The notes: generated by a model not told the origin, from the sequence alone. A DNA stretch of 64,000 nucleotides from Cellvibrio mixtus subsp. mixtus J3-8 (GCF_000766945.1 NZ_KN266212.1:170541-234540); one strand, 5' to 3'; positions 1 through 9,155 are shown, numbered from the stretch's first letter. Numbers and translations are program-made.

Positions 1-426
1 AAAATTAAAAATGATGTTGACGATATATTACCGCTCGCACCGACAACGCCCGCCGTTACAGAAGGTGAGCATGTAGTGATGATTGATGATGACCCGGCAT
101 TCCTGGATATCATGGCGCGCACGATTCGTGCTGAAGGTTATGAAGTGCATACGGCGAGTGATGCGGAAAGTGGCTGGCGTTTAATCCAGTCAGTCAAACC
201 GCAAGTCATCACACTGGATTTATTATTGCCCGATCAGCACGGCTGGATTTTATTTGAACGTATTAAAGATGATCCGGATGTCCGTGATATTCCTGTAATC
301 GTGGTATCAATGATCGAAGAGCGTAAACGTTTTAATCGCCAACCTGCTGAGGAATATTTAACCAAGCCGGTTAAACGCGAAACCTTGAAGTTGGCAATCC
401 AGCGTCTCGCACCCCGTAAAAGTTAA
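1..426 (+). CDS. C-terminal receiver domain of a truncated sensor kinase or response regulator
   Basis: The frame is open from the first base, so the 5' part of the gene lies outside the window. About 25 residues of a proline/threonine-rich linker lead into a complete CheY-like receiver domain. The acidic pocket is MIDDDP, the phospho-acceptor Asp sits in ITLDLLLPD, and the conserved Lys is in YLTKPVK. No output domain follows; the protein stops right after the receiver. That layout fits the C-terminal receiver of a hybrid histidine kinase, which is inference because the kinase core is not visible. An internal ATG at 76 exists but lies inside the first receiver strand, so it is unlikely to be the true start. 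The gene lies 204 bp upstream of a TonB-dependent receptor on the same strand and could regulate it; nothing in the sequence proves this. Confidence 0.8.
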   Translation, partial: KIKNDVDDILPLAPTTPAVTEGEHVVMIDDDPAFLDIMARTIRAEGYEVHTASDAESGWRLIQSVKPQVITLDLLLPDQHGWILFERIKDDPDVRDIPVIVVSMIEERKRFNRQPAEEYLTKPVKRETLKLAIQRLAPRKS

Positions 427-630
427 GTCAATGGGCTTTGCTTTCATGCGAAGTTAAACTAGTCTTACGATTTCTTAGTGCAAAAAGTACTTACTCGCTA
501 TTTTTAGTGTTGAACAATAGCGATTGGGCAGTGTTACGGCTTATTGGTGTAGTTGGGTAGTAGTGGATTAGCAGTAGTGAGTGATTCAGTCAGCGGAGTG
601 ACGCAAGCCCTTTTTTAATAGGTTGTCATT

Positions 631-2790
631 ATGCGCTTGTCATCCATGGCAAAATTTTCGCTGACGTTGCTCTCGGCTGCTATTTCATATGCAGCCGTTG
701 CATCTACTGCTTCACCTCCCTCGTCATCTGAAGATTTTTATAATCTTTCCCTCGCCGAATTAGGGCAAATTCAAATTTCCATTGCGACGGGCAACAGTAT
801 TTCGTTAGACCGTGCACCAGCGGTAGCTACTGTAATTACCGCCAGCGAAATCCAGGCAATGGGCGCGCGCAATTTAAATGAAATATTGGAAACGGTGCCC
901 GGTTTGCATGTTTCGCTGTCCAGTTTAAGCCGCCTGGATTCGGTGTATTCCATTCGTGGTATCCACACCGGATTTAATCCGCAAGTGTTGTTAATGATGA
1001 ATGGTGTTCCGGTGCAATCCAGTTTGCAGGGCGGCCGGCCATCATTACTCCGTGTTCCCACTACCGGTATTGAACGTATTGAAATTATTCGCGGGCCTGG
1101 TTCAGCCGTATATGGGGCTGATGCTTATGCGGGCGTTATCAATGTTATTACCAAGGATGCCTCTTCAATCGATTCCACCCGTATGGGTGGCGGTGTAGGT
1201 TCATTTGGTGGCAGGGATGTATGGTTAACGACTGCCACTGAATTACATAATTGGAATGCGTCGCTAAGCCTCAGTTACCAGGAAAGCAATGGCGATAACA
1301 ATCGTATGGTTACAACGGATATCCAATCAACCCTGGATAGGGTTTTTGGAACCAATGCATCGCTTGCCCCGGGCGCTTTATCAACACGCTATCAAATCCT
1401 GGACACCCATCTGGCACTCACACGCGAGCGAACCCAGATTAATATGTGGAGCTGGGTTTCCAACGACGCTGGCATCGGTGCCGGTGGAGCCCAGGCGCTG
1501 GATTTTAATGGCAACGATGAAAGCAATCTTTTTCTAATCGATGGAACACACCATTTTGATAACGCCGATGGCGAGTGGGACAACAGTGTTCGCTTGAGTT
1601 ATCTCTATTACGATTTACAAACACGGTTTTCTTTATTTCCCGAAGGCGCCGTGATACCCATTGGTGGCGACGGCAATGTCAACGCGGTTGACCCAGTGGG
1701 TATTGTGTCATTTCCTGATGGGTTAATCGGGCAGCCCGGGCAGGAATCGGCGGACACCCAAATAGATATGATTTCCATCTATTCCGGTTGGGAATCACAT
1801 CGCCTGAGAATTGCTGCCGGCTCTAAACATCAAACACTCGAAGCGCGCGAATATAAAAATTTCGGCCCGGGTGTGATTGATGGCAGTATTCCGGTGATCT
1901 CCGGCAATGTCACCGATGTGAGCAATACTGATTATGTTTTCCTGGCGAAAAGTTCACGCACCATTGGTTATCTTTCATTGCAAGACGAGTGGCAAATTAC
2001 GTCTGCATTGGAGCTGACAACCGGTGTTCGTTATGACGATTATTCTGATTTCGGCGGCACCACTAATCCGCGTATTGCGCTGGTGTGGTCGGGCACCGAA
2101 CAATTGACTACCAAGTTGCTATACGGCAGTGCTTTCCGTGCACCTTCGTTTATGGAGCAGGGCTCAAAAAATAATCCGGTGCTGCTGGGGAATCCGGATT
2201 TGGATCCGGAAAAAATAAATACACTCGAACTTTCATTTAATTACCTGGTAACACCAGACCTGCAAACGTCACTGACACTATTCAATTATGAAGCTCGCGA
2301 TATGATCGAGTTTGTGTCGGAAAGTGTGGTCAATATTAAAACTGCACAAAACGTGCGCGATCAGGATGGTGAAGGTTTTGAATTGGAATTCAATTGGAAA
2401 CCTAAACCCTCATTGCATTTTTCAGGCAGTTATTCCTACCAGGATGGGCGCGATGTTGCCACTAACCGCCCGGTTGCCGACGCGCCCGGGCAACAAATAA
2501 AAATGAATATGAATTGGGAGTTCGCTCCGTCCTGGACTGCAAATGGCCAATTGATTGTTATTGCTGACCGCGAACGCCGTGAAGGAGATTTGCGCCCTGC
2601 AATTGATGATTACGCGTTACTGGATTTTGCAATAAAGCGTGAAAATATTTTTCCGCAGCTGGATGCTGCCCTCGTATTTAAAAACCTGGCTGATGCCGAT
2701 GCCCGCGAGCCCAGCAGTGGTGAAATTGCGGATGATTATCCGCTGGAGTCGCGCAGTGTCTGGTTACAATTAAGTTATCAATTCGATTAA
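631..2790 (+). CDS. TonB-dependent outer membrane receptor
   Basis: 719-residue outer membrane gated channel. A Sec signal peptide covers about residues 1-25 (hydrophobic core LTLLSAAISYAAVA). An N-terminal plug follows (about 50-180), with the typical run VPGLHVSLS, YSIRGIHTG and IERIEIIRGPGSAVYGADA. The rest is a beta-barrel rich in alternating aromatic strands; YGSAFRAPSF and NPDLDPEKINTLELS are characteristic of this family, and the chain ends in an aromatic C-terminal strand (LSYQFD). Substrate cannot be read from the sequence; the siderophore/vitamin class is as likely as a carbohydrate or organic-acid class. The stop is 24 bp before a citrate-synthase-fold gene on the same strand, so the receptor and the two following genes probably form an operon. 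The start ATG has only a weak ribosome binding site (AATAGG). Confidence 0.92.
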   Translation: MRLSSMAKFSLTLLSAAISYAAVASTASPPSSSEDFYNLSLAELGQIQISIATGNSISLDRAPAVATVITASEIQAMGARNLNEILETVPGLHVSLSSLSRLDSVYSIRGIHTGFNPQVLLMMNGVPVQSSLQGGRPSLLRVPTTGIERIEIIRGPGSAVYGADAYAGVINVITKDASSIDSTRMGGGVGSFGGRDVWLTTATELHNWNASLSLSYQESNGDNNRMVTTDIQSTLDRVFGTNASLAPGALSTRYQILDTHLALTRERTQINMWSWVSNDAGIGAGGAQALDFNGNDESNLFLIDGTHHFDNADGEWDNSVRLSYLYYDLQTRFSLFPEGAVIPIGGDGNVNAVDPVGIVSFPDGLIGQPGQESADTQIDMISIYSGWESHRLRIAAGSKHQTLEAREYKNFGPGVIDGSIPVISGNVTDVSNTDYVFLAKSSRTIGYLSLQDEWQITSALELTTGVRYDDYSDFGGTTNPRIALVWSGTEQLTTKLLYGSAFRAPSFMEQGSKNNPVLLGNPDLDPEKINTLELSFNYLVTPDLQTSLTLFNYEARDMIEFVSESVVNIKTAQNVRDQDGEGFELEFNWKPKPSLHFSGSYSYQDGRDVATNRPVADAPGQQIKMNMNWEFAPSWTANGQLIVIADRERREGDLRPAIDDYALLDFAIKRENIFPQLDAALVFKNLADADAREPSSGEIADDYPLESRSVWLQLSYQFD

Positions 2791-2814
2791 CGTATTCCCC
2801 CCAAGTGAATGTAA

Positions 2815-3633
2815 ATGCAAGAACCCAAACACGATCAGGTGCGCAGCCGCAATGAACCTTTTGTGGCCAAAACTGTTACCCGCATATGGCATGAAACGCC
2901 GGATGCTGATAATCCATACATCGCTCAAGCGGCTTCCTGCCATGGGTACGATTTGCTGGAGCTGATGGATAAGCGTTCATTTGCCGATGTGTTTTATTTG
3001 TTATTTCGCGGCGAATTACCAACACCGGCGGAAGTGCAACTATTCCAGGCGCTGATGATTGGTTTGATAAATCCCGGTCCACGCCACCCTGCAACGCGCG
3101 CTGCCATGAATGTAGGGGTGGGTAAAACGAATCCCCTGCATATTTTACCAATCGCCAGCGCGGTGCTTGGGGGCGATTACCTCGGCGGTGGTGAAATAGA
3201 AAATGCCATGCGTTTTTTGCGCAAACATCATTCCACACCGGCACAGGAATTTTGTGCGCAATGGCGCGATGCAGGCGCATCGCCCGAGAGCCTGGCTACA
3301 CACGGCATTTATGGTTTTGGCCAAAAAAATGGTGGTGTGGATTTATTAACCCGATCAATCGCAGAACATTTACTCTCATTGCCGGGCGCAGGCAAATGTT
3401 TGCGGTGGGGGCAGCAATTGGCAAATAGTTTACAGTCTTTTGGAATGGGTTGGTTAAGTACGGGCGTTGCCGCTGCCGTGTTTGCCGATTTGGGTTTTCA
3501 TCCGCGTGCGGGCGGTAGCTTGTTTCAATTACTCGGTGCGCCCGGTTTGGTTGCCCACGGTTTGGAATTAGCCAACAAGCCTATTACAGCAATGCCTTTT
3601 GTGAGTGATGACAATTATGTTATCGAACGCTAA
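2815..3633 (+). CDS. Citrate-synthase-fold protein, subunit A; catalytic residues apparently lost
   Basis: 272-residue protein of the citrate synthase superfamily, shorter than a standard synthase (about 370-430). The fold is suggested by the helical pattern around GPRHPATRAAMNVGVGK and PIASAVLGGDYLGGG, then IYGFG and a C-terminal FQLLGAPGLVAHGLELA that matches the family's last helices (LFAIGRVAGWIAHWLEQ-like). In active citrate synthases the first signature is a His-Gly-Gly-Ala-Asn motif and the second is Gly-Phe-Gly-His. Here the first reads DYLGGGEIEN, with no His, and the second reads GFGQ, with Gln for His. The terminal catalytic Asp region reads GWLSTGVAAAV, also without Asp. This alignment is by eye. 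The ORF overlaps the next gene, itself a citrate-synthase-like protein, so the two probably make a heteromer. Databases may call it citrate synthase or citryl-CoA lyase, but the residues do not support either activity. Confidence 0.7.
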   Translation: MQEPKHDQVRSRNEPFVAKTVTRIWHETPDADNPYIAQAASCHGYDLLELMDKRSFADVFYLLFRGELPTPAEVQLFQALMIGLINPGPRHPATRAAMNVGVGKTNPLHILPIASAVLGGDYLGGGEIENAMRFLRKHHSTPAQEFCAQWRDAGASPESLATHGIYGFGQKNGGVDLLTRSIAEHLLSLPGAGKCLRWGQQLANSLQSFGMGWLSTGVAAAVFADLGFHPRAGGSLFQLLGAPGLVAHGLELANKPITAMPFVSDDNYVIER

Positions 3634-4480
3634 TACCCCGCCTGTGGTTTCGTCCAACACCGACACAAATGTTGTCGAATTCCTCGATCAGCAACGCGGA
3701 AGAATTGTCAGCAACACTGGCGGCTGGTTTCCCGGCAAAGGCGTCTTCGCCCACGGTTATTCCATGCTGGAAGAATTGGTCGGCGTGAAATCGTATTTCC
3801 AGATTTTAATTCTCAACGCGACCGGAAAATTAGTCAGCAAGGAATTAGCAGATTGGGTTGAGGCAATTTATGGTTGTTTAAGTTGGCCTGACCCGCGCAT
3901 TTGGTGCAATCAAATTGGTGCATTGGCCGGTGCTGCACGTACCTCGGTTGTAGCCGCCACCACGATCGGCTCACTTGCTGCTGATTCCCGCTCCTATGGC
4001 CCTTACACATTGCTGGATGGTTTGCGCTTTATCCAGGATGCGCACGCACAATTTTTAGCGGGCGCGACCGCTGAAGAAATTGTGCAGCGTATTACCGCGG
4101 CCAATCGCGGCAAACCCTATATTGTTGGTTATATTCGTCCTATCGCCAAAGGTGATGAGCGCCTTGAAGCGATGGAACGCTACGCAAAAAAATTGGGTTT
4201 TGCTATCGGCTCGCATCAAACACTGGCTTATGACATCGAAAAAATATTAATGCGCGAGTTTGACGAGGGCATGAATATTAATGGTTATATGTCCGCCTTT
4301 TTATCGGACCAGGGATTTACGCCGGAAGAGGTGTATCAAATGTTTGCCGCGATGGTGGCGAGTGGTGTGACCGCTTGTTACCTGGATACTTACCGTCGTC
4401 CACCCGATACTTTTTTACCGTTGCGCTGTGACGATATTGATTACCAGGGGCCGGCAGCGCGTAGCGTCCCCCAACCTTGA
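3608..4480 (+). CDS. Citrate-synthase-fold protein, subunit B; catalytic residues apparently lost
   Basis: About 290 residues, overlapping the end of the preceding citrate-synthase-like gene by 26 bp in another frame, which suggests translational coupling. Possible starts are GTG 3605, ATG 3608 and ATG 3617; none has a strong Shine-Dalgarno site. Family features are the helix GALAGAARTSVVAATTIGSL (compare GSARTSPVAALAAG in citrate synthases), the region KPYIVGYIRPIAKGDERLEA at the place of GFGHRVYK-x-DPR, and NINGYMSAFLSDQGFTPEEV at the place of NVDFYSA...LG. The expected catalytic residues are replaced: no His at the first signature (SRSYGPYTLLDG), Arg/Ile at GFGH, and Asn/Gly at the final Asp. 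The partner protein has the same losses, so this looks like a paired pseudo-synthase or a different reaction on acyl-CoA or citrate. Function is unknown. Confidence 0.7.
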   Translation: MTIMLSNANTPPVVSSNTDTNVVEFLDQQRGRIVSNTGGWFPGKGVFAHGYSMLEELVGVKSYFQILILNATGKLVSKELADWVEAIYGCLSWPDPRIWCNQIGALAGAARTSVVAATTIGSLAADSRSYGPYTLLDGLRFIQDAHAQFLAGATAEEIVQRITAANRGKPYIVGYIRPIAKGDERLEAMERYAKKLGFAIGSHQTLAYDIEKILMREFDEGMNINGYMSAFLSDQGFTPEEVYQMFAAMVASGVTACYLDTYRRPPDTFLPLRCDDIDYQGPAARSVPQP

Positions 4481-4506
4481 GTGATAGCAGCGTTGCTATC
4501 ACTCAA
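4477..4506. terminator. Perfect 13-bp hairpin between convergent genes
   Basis: TTGAGTGATAGCA, loop GCGT, then the exact complement. It overlaps the TGA stop of the citrate-synthase-like gene and lies just past the end of the convergent GGDEF-EAL gene. There is no clear T-run on either side. It may act as a bidirectional terminator or as a 3'-end stabiliser. Confidence 0.6.
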
Positions 4507-4517
4507 TGCGCCCTAAC

Positions 4518-7052
4518 TTATGCTTGGGACGCTTCGGTTTTGTTGTGCTGCAGTAGTATTTTTTCCACCGGCAATGGATGCCCGATGTGATAACCCTGCA
4601 CAAAATCCACACCCATATCTTTCAGTATTTCCAGGATTGCTTCGTTTTCGACATATTCGGCCACGGCTTTTTTGCCGAGCGCCTGGATAACCTGGATCAT
4701 GGATTTCACTAACGTCTGGTCAATTTGATCGCGGTGCAAATTCTGGATAAATGAGCCATCAAGCTTGATGTAATCTGCAGGCAAATCTTTTAAATACGCA
4801 AAGCTGCTAAAGCCTGAGCCGAAATCATCCACCGAAAAACTGCAACCGAGCTTGTGTAAATCAGCAATCACTTTCTGGGTGATGTGTAAATTGAACAAGC
4901 TGGCGCTTTCCGTTAATTCAAAGGTAATGCGCTTGGGGTTTACGCCGGTTGCATTGAGGTTTTCCAGAATGCTCGGCGTGAGGTTTTCATCTTTAAATGC
5001 CTGCGCCGATAAATTGATGGCGATATGATTCAGTTCCGGGTGTTTATGCAAAGTGTGGATGGCTAGCTTGATGATCCAGCGATCCAGCAAATGCATTTCA
5101 CCGGCGGATTCCAATGCGGGAATAAATGTATCCGGCCCTACAATACGCCCATCGGTTTCCCGCAGGCGCACCAGCGCTTCATAATAGGAAACGCGATTAT
5201 TTTTAATATCAAAGATTGGCTGGAAGTAGAGCACCATGCGATCTTCCATAATCGCTTTGCGAATTTTTTGCGAGGTGTTAACCGAGTGACGCAACTCGTC
5301 GCTCTCGCTGTCGAGTGGATCGTATTGGTGAATCAGGTTGCGCCCACGCCCTTTGGCAACGTAGAGCGCAATATCGGCGCGCATTAAGTGTTCTTCAGGA
5401 TTATTGGTGCTGCCATCAATCAGTGTTAAACCAATACTGCTGCCCAGGCTGATGCGTTGCTCCTGCAACTGGAATGTAAATTCCGCCACAATTTGCTGGA
5501 TATTGCGCGCAAATTCGTACACTTCATTAGCTTTAATATCGCGCAATAAAATCGCAAATTCGTCGCCGCCCAGGCGACATAAAATATCGGTGCCGCGAAT
5601 ACGTTTGCTGAGCAAGTGCGACATTTCCCGCAGCACTTCATCGCCTTTCTGGTGGCCGAATGTATCGTTAATCACCTTAAAATGATCGAGATCCAGATAC
5701 ACCAGCGCATGCTGGCGATTATTGCGCACGGAATCGGCAGTGAGTTGCGCGAGTGTGGATTCAAAGAAATGGCGATTGTATAAACCGGTTAATGAGTCGT
5801 GCATCGCCAGGTATTTTAATTGCTCCTGGGATTCGCGCCGCTCGGTAATATTGTCCAGGCAGATAGTGAGGTTTTCGGAACCTTGTAATTTGGTGGAGCG
5901 GCTGATCTTGAGTTGCACCCATAATTTTTGGCCGCGGTAATTGCTCAGGCACAATTCAAATTCAGGGCAGGGTTTATTGTGTTGCAAGGATTTACGGATT
6001 TTGCTTTTAAATAACGTGTATTGGCTAAAGTCTTCGTTAGAGACAAATGTTTCCAGTGGTTTTCCCAGGCATTCGCTGATTGAAAATCCCATCATGGTTT
6101 CCCATGCCTGGTTTAGGTATTGGATATTAAAATCCGCATCCAGCTCCATGACTACCGATTGCAAATCGTTGAGCAATTGGTGATGGCTTTCATAGAGTGC
6201 GCGATATTCGCGCTCGCGTTCCTGCACGGTTTTTACCCGCTCGGCAAACTGCGCGTTGCTAACTAAATAGTCATCGCGGTGAATGGCGATATCGCACACT
6301 TTGCGCAGTTGTTCGGCGCGAAATGGTTTGGGCAGAAAATCTACCGCGCCTAGCAGCATTAATTCCTCGGCCTGGTCGATGGTGGTATGTGCAGTCATCA
6401 TCACGATCGGTTGGTTTGGATCTATGTTCTGGATTTCTATCAGGATATCGCGCCCGGATAGCTTGGGCAGCATTACATCCAGCAGGATTAAATCCTGGCG
6501 GCCTTGTATCCAGGCTTGCAAGCCGACATCACCTTCGCTGGCAAATTCAATATCAAATGATGCGGAGAGAAAACGCCGAATTAATTCGGCGGTATCAGGT
6601 TCATCCTCTATAACTAACAAGCGTGGTTTTGCTGTTCCGGCCTGTTGCTTGCGCGTTAAGCTTTTCACCAGCGGGGGTAGTTGGGCAATGTGTTCGAGTG
6701 GTAATAATTGGTTGATGCCATATTCGCGCGCAGTCACTTCGGCAATGCGTTCACACCAGGTCTGCGCAGTGATGACGATGGGCAAATCGATGCGGCATAA
6801 TAAAATCCCGCTGCGTACCAAACGTGAAAGCCTCCAGCCATCCAGGTCGGGAATATCAATATCCACAATCAATAAATCGATGGTTTGCTGGCGCAATACA
6901 CGCAGGGCTTTTTGAGCGGAATCGACACAAATGGTGGTGGCTTGTGCAAGTACTTGCAGGCTGGCATCAATGGTGGCCAGCGCTTGGGAATCGTTATTAA
7001 CGATGAGTATGTTAATAGGCGAGTCAGGTTGATTGGTGTTATTGGGTAACAC
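4518..7052 (-). CDS. REC-REC-PAS-GGDEF-EAL cyclic di-GMP signalling protein
   Basis: 844 residues. Domain order: receiver 1 (about 14-130), receiver 2 (about 143-262), PAS (about 290-405), GGDEF (about 425-585), EAL (about 595-835). Receiver 2 looks functional (VIEDEP, LILLDVMLP, FLPKPF). Receiver 1 keeps an Asp (LLIVDIDIPD) but has Asn in the acidic pair (VNND) and no conserved Lys, so it may be a pseudo-receiver. The GGDEF site is intact (RLGGDEFAILL), which predicts diguanylate cyclase activity. EAL motifs are also present (YEALVRLR, INLSAQAF, FELTES, VDDFGSGFSS, VQGYHIG), which predicts c-di-GMP phosphodiesterase activity. The protein is cytoplasmic, with no membrane segments. Translation starts at GTG 7052 with GGAG about 9 nt upstream. 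It is monocistronic and convergent with the citrate-synthase-like pair. Confidence 0.95.
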   Translation of the reverse strand: MLPNNTNQPDSPINILIVNNDSQALATIDASLQVLAQATTICVDSAQKALRVLRQQTIDLLIVDIDIPDLDGWRLSRLVRSGILLCRIDLPIVITAQTWCERIAEVTAREYGINQLLPLEHIAQLPPLVKSLTRKQQAGTAKPRLLVIEDEPDTAELIRRFLSASFDIEFASEGDVGLQAWIQGRQDLILLDVMLPKLSGRDILIEIQNIDPNQPIVMMTAHTTIDQAEELMLLGAVDFLPKPFRAEQLRKVCDIAIHRDDYLVSNAQFAERVKTVQEREREYRALYESHHQLLNDLQSVVMELDADFNIQYLNQAWETMMGFSISECLGKPLETFVSNEDFSQYTLFKSKIRKSLQHNKPCPEFELCLSNYRGQKLWVQLKISRSTKLQGSENLTICLDNITERRESQEQLKYLAMHDSLTGLYNRHFFESTLAQLTADSVRNNRQHALVYLDLDHFKVINDTFGHQKGDEVLREMSHLLSKRIRGTDILCRLGGDEFAILLRDIKANEVYEFARNIQQIVAEFTFQLQEQRISLGSSIGLTLIDGSTNNPEEHLMRADIALYVAKGRGRNLIHQYDPLDSESDELRHSVNTSQKIRKAIMEDRMVLYFQPIFDIKNNRVSYYEALVRLRETDGRIVGPDTFIPALESAGEMHLLDRWIIKLAIHTLHKHPELNHIAINLSAQAFKDENLTPSILENLNATGVNPKRITFELTESASLFNLHITQKVIADLHKLGCSFSVDDFGSGFSSFAYLKDLPADYIKLDGSFIQNLHRDQIDQTLVKSMIQVIQALGKKAVAEYVENEAILEILKDMGVDFVQGYHIGHPLPVEKILLQHNKTEASQA

Positions 7053-7158
7053 GCATAAATCTCCGAATTAATATCCCTTTAGCCTAGCATAAACCGCTGT
7101 TTTCTTTTTTATTCTGGGACAAACTGCCCGCGGATTCTTCCTTGCAGAAAACGGTTTG

Positions 7159-7179
7159 ACCGGGTGCTAACCACCCGGT
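7159..7179 (-). terminator. Hairpin at the end of the ThDP enzyme gene
   Basis: ACCGGGTG, loop CTAAC, CACCCGGT: an 8-bp GC-rich stem that overlaps the TAG stop of the ThDP enzyme gene. No T-run follows, so its role as an intrinsic terminator is tentative. Confidence 0.4.
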
Positions 7180-9011
7180 GTTGCAGAGCCATTGACTGCC
7201 AGACCTTTGATTCGGTCACCCATCGGGGGGACTTCATTGCGGTCTATGCGTACATCCAGAAGTGTAGGCCCTTTTTTACTAAAAAGCGCCTGATAATCCA
7301 CTTGATCGAGCTGCGTCGGGCAATCGATAACGATACCGTCCACGCCCATGGATTTGGCCATTAGCGCATAATCAACGGTATTCAATTCCCAGCCGATAGA
7401 TTCCTGCTGGCCCAGGCGTTGGCCGTGCATCACCATGCCCATGGCGGCGTCGTTTAAGACCAGGAATACAACCGGTAATTGTTGTTGGGCGGCAACAGTA
7501 ATTTCTTGCGCGCTCATCAGGTAAGAACCATCGCCCACGATGCACAGGGTAGGGGCCATGCGGTTGCCAATGGCAGAGCCGATAGCGGCACCAATTGACC
7601 AGGCCATGGAACCATAACCCATTGCAATGCGATACAGGCCGGCACTGTTGCTGCGACTCAGGTAGTGGGTGGCCCAGGACCAGCCGTTACCGGCATCGAC
7701 GAATATGCGGGTGTCTTCAGGTAACTGGCGGGATAAATGGCTCATCAGGCGCTGGGGCTTTACCGGGCGCTCATCGGAGTAACATTTGCTTTCATCGGCG
7801 AGGGTAAAAAAGCCGCCGTTGGCATTGGGGGTGGAACTGGTTCCCGGCAGGGTTTCCCATTTGCGGCCCCACTTGCGTGCTTCGCGCACTTTTTCCAATA
7901 AGCGCGTGAAAATCACATCGATATTGCCGAACACATGCAAATTCGCCATGGGCGAACGGGTGAAGTGTTCAATGGAAGAATCTATATGTACCAGCTTGGT
8001 GTTGAGCAGGTCATCTTTCCAGCCGCTGGTGCCCAGCTCGCCCAGTTCGGTACCGACCGCGAGGATCAGGTCCACGTCTTTGCTTTGCAGCAGGTTTTTG
8101 GCGCTTTCATGGCCGGCAAAACCATATACACCGCGATAGAGCGGGTGGTGTTCATCCACCCAGGTTTTACCCATAGGGCCAGTCACAAAGGCGGCGCCAG
8201 TCAGTTCGATAAACTCCATAATCTGCGCGCTGGCTTTACCAACGCCATTGCCGATATACATGACCAGATTGTCGACCCGACCCAATTTTTCACCGAGGCG
8301 GGCAATGGCAGAATCATCGGCCATGGCGAAATCGTGGACGAGCAGATCGCTGTGAATATGAGCCTTGATCGTTGCCGGTGAGCGCAACACGTCGGCTGGA
8401 ATACTGATATGTACCGGCCCGTTAGGTTTACGATGCGCGGCCATAATGGCGGAAACCAGTTTGCTTTCCAGCTGTTCGTGATGGGATACCAACGTATTGA
8501 ACTGGGTTACGTAGCGGAACATGCCGACAGTATCAATCGCGGTGCAGCTGGATTCCTGCAACGCGCGCTTGCCGAATTTGGGCAGCGGTGTCTGGGCGGT
8601 AATCACCAGCATTGGCACTTCATCAGCCAGTGCAGACGCAACACCGGTAATCAGGTTGGTTGCGCCCGGGCCTGTGGTGGCGCACACCACGCCCATTTTT
8701 CCGGTTTCGCGCGTGTAACCGTCGGCCATAAACGCAGCACCGCATTCATGGCGGGCAACAACCAGGCGCGGCCCACCACGCCTTTCGCTACGGGCTAATG
8801 AATTGAGCAGAGGCTCAATAGCGCCTCCCGGCACACCAAATACGGTATCGATACCCATTTGATGCAGGTAATCAACGATCAAATCAGCGTAGGTGGTGGT
8901 GATTCCAGGTTGGGTGAGCGACTCTGTATCAGGTAATTCAGGGGCAAGATAAGGGATGTTAACGAGCTGTAGCATGGACTTCGCACCTTGTTCCAAAAGT
9001 GAGTGGTCCAT
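7167..9011 (-). CDS. Thiamine-diphosphate-dependent enzyme, acetolactate synthase-like
   Basis: About 614 residues with the three-domain layout of the acetohydroxyacid synthase / pyruvate oxidase / benzoylformate decarboxylase family. The N-terminal Pyr domain carries VFGVPGGAIEPLL and the activating Glu in VARHECGAAFMADGY; GVVCATTGPGATNLITG follows. The central domain contains GNGVGKASAQIM and AVGTELGELG. The C-terminal PP domain has the Mg-ThDP motif GDGSYLMSAQE ending LVLNDAAMGM. The true reaction cannot be assigned: there is no adjacent regulatory (IlvN-like) subunit and no other branched-chain gene nearby, which argues against biosynthetic acetolactate synthase. Starts could be GTG 9014, ATG 9011 or ATG 8978; 8978 has AAGG upstream. 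It lies downstream of the nrt operon on the same strand but is separated by an intrinsic terminator, so it is probably transcribed alone. Confidence 0.88.
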   Translation of the reverse strand: MDHSLLEQGAKSMLQLVNIPYLAPELPDTESLTQPGITTTYADLIVDYLHQMGIDTVFGVPGGAIEPLLNSLARSERRGGPRLVVARHECGAAFMADGYTRETGKMGVVCATTGPGATNLITGVASALADEVPMLVITAQTPLPKFGKRALQESSCTAIDTVGMFRYVTQFNTLVSHHEQLESKLVSAIMAAHRKPNGPVHISIPADVLRSPATIKAHIHSDLLVHDFAMADDSAIARLGEKLGRVDNLVMYIGNGVGKASAQIMEFIELTGAAFVTGPMGKTWVDEHHPLYRGVYGFAGHESAKNLLQSKDVDLILAVGTELGELGTSGWKDDLLNTKLVHIDSSIEHFTRSPMANLHVFGNIDVIFTRLLEKVREARKWGRKWETLPGTSSTPNANGGFFTLADESKCYSDERPVKPQRLMSHLSRQLPEDTRIFVDAGNGWSWATHYLSRSNSAGLYRIAMGYGSMAWSIGAAIGSAIGNRMAPTLCIVGDGSYLMSAQEITVAAQQQLPVVFLVLNDAAMGMVMHGQRLGQQESIGWELNTVDYALMAKSMGVDGIVIDCPTQLDQVDYQALFSKKGPTLLDVRIDRNEVPPMGDRIKGLAVNGSATPGG

Positions 9012-9155
9012 CACAGTTGATAGGTTCTAAGTATGCTGCACAATATATACCAATGATGAACTATGTGCCACTCATTTAATGATCATTTAGTATAAAAGAT
9101 GAACTTTTCACGAATAAAGGTGCTAAAGAACTGCAAATAGGGGGCAAAGGGGCAT

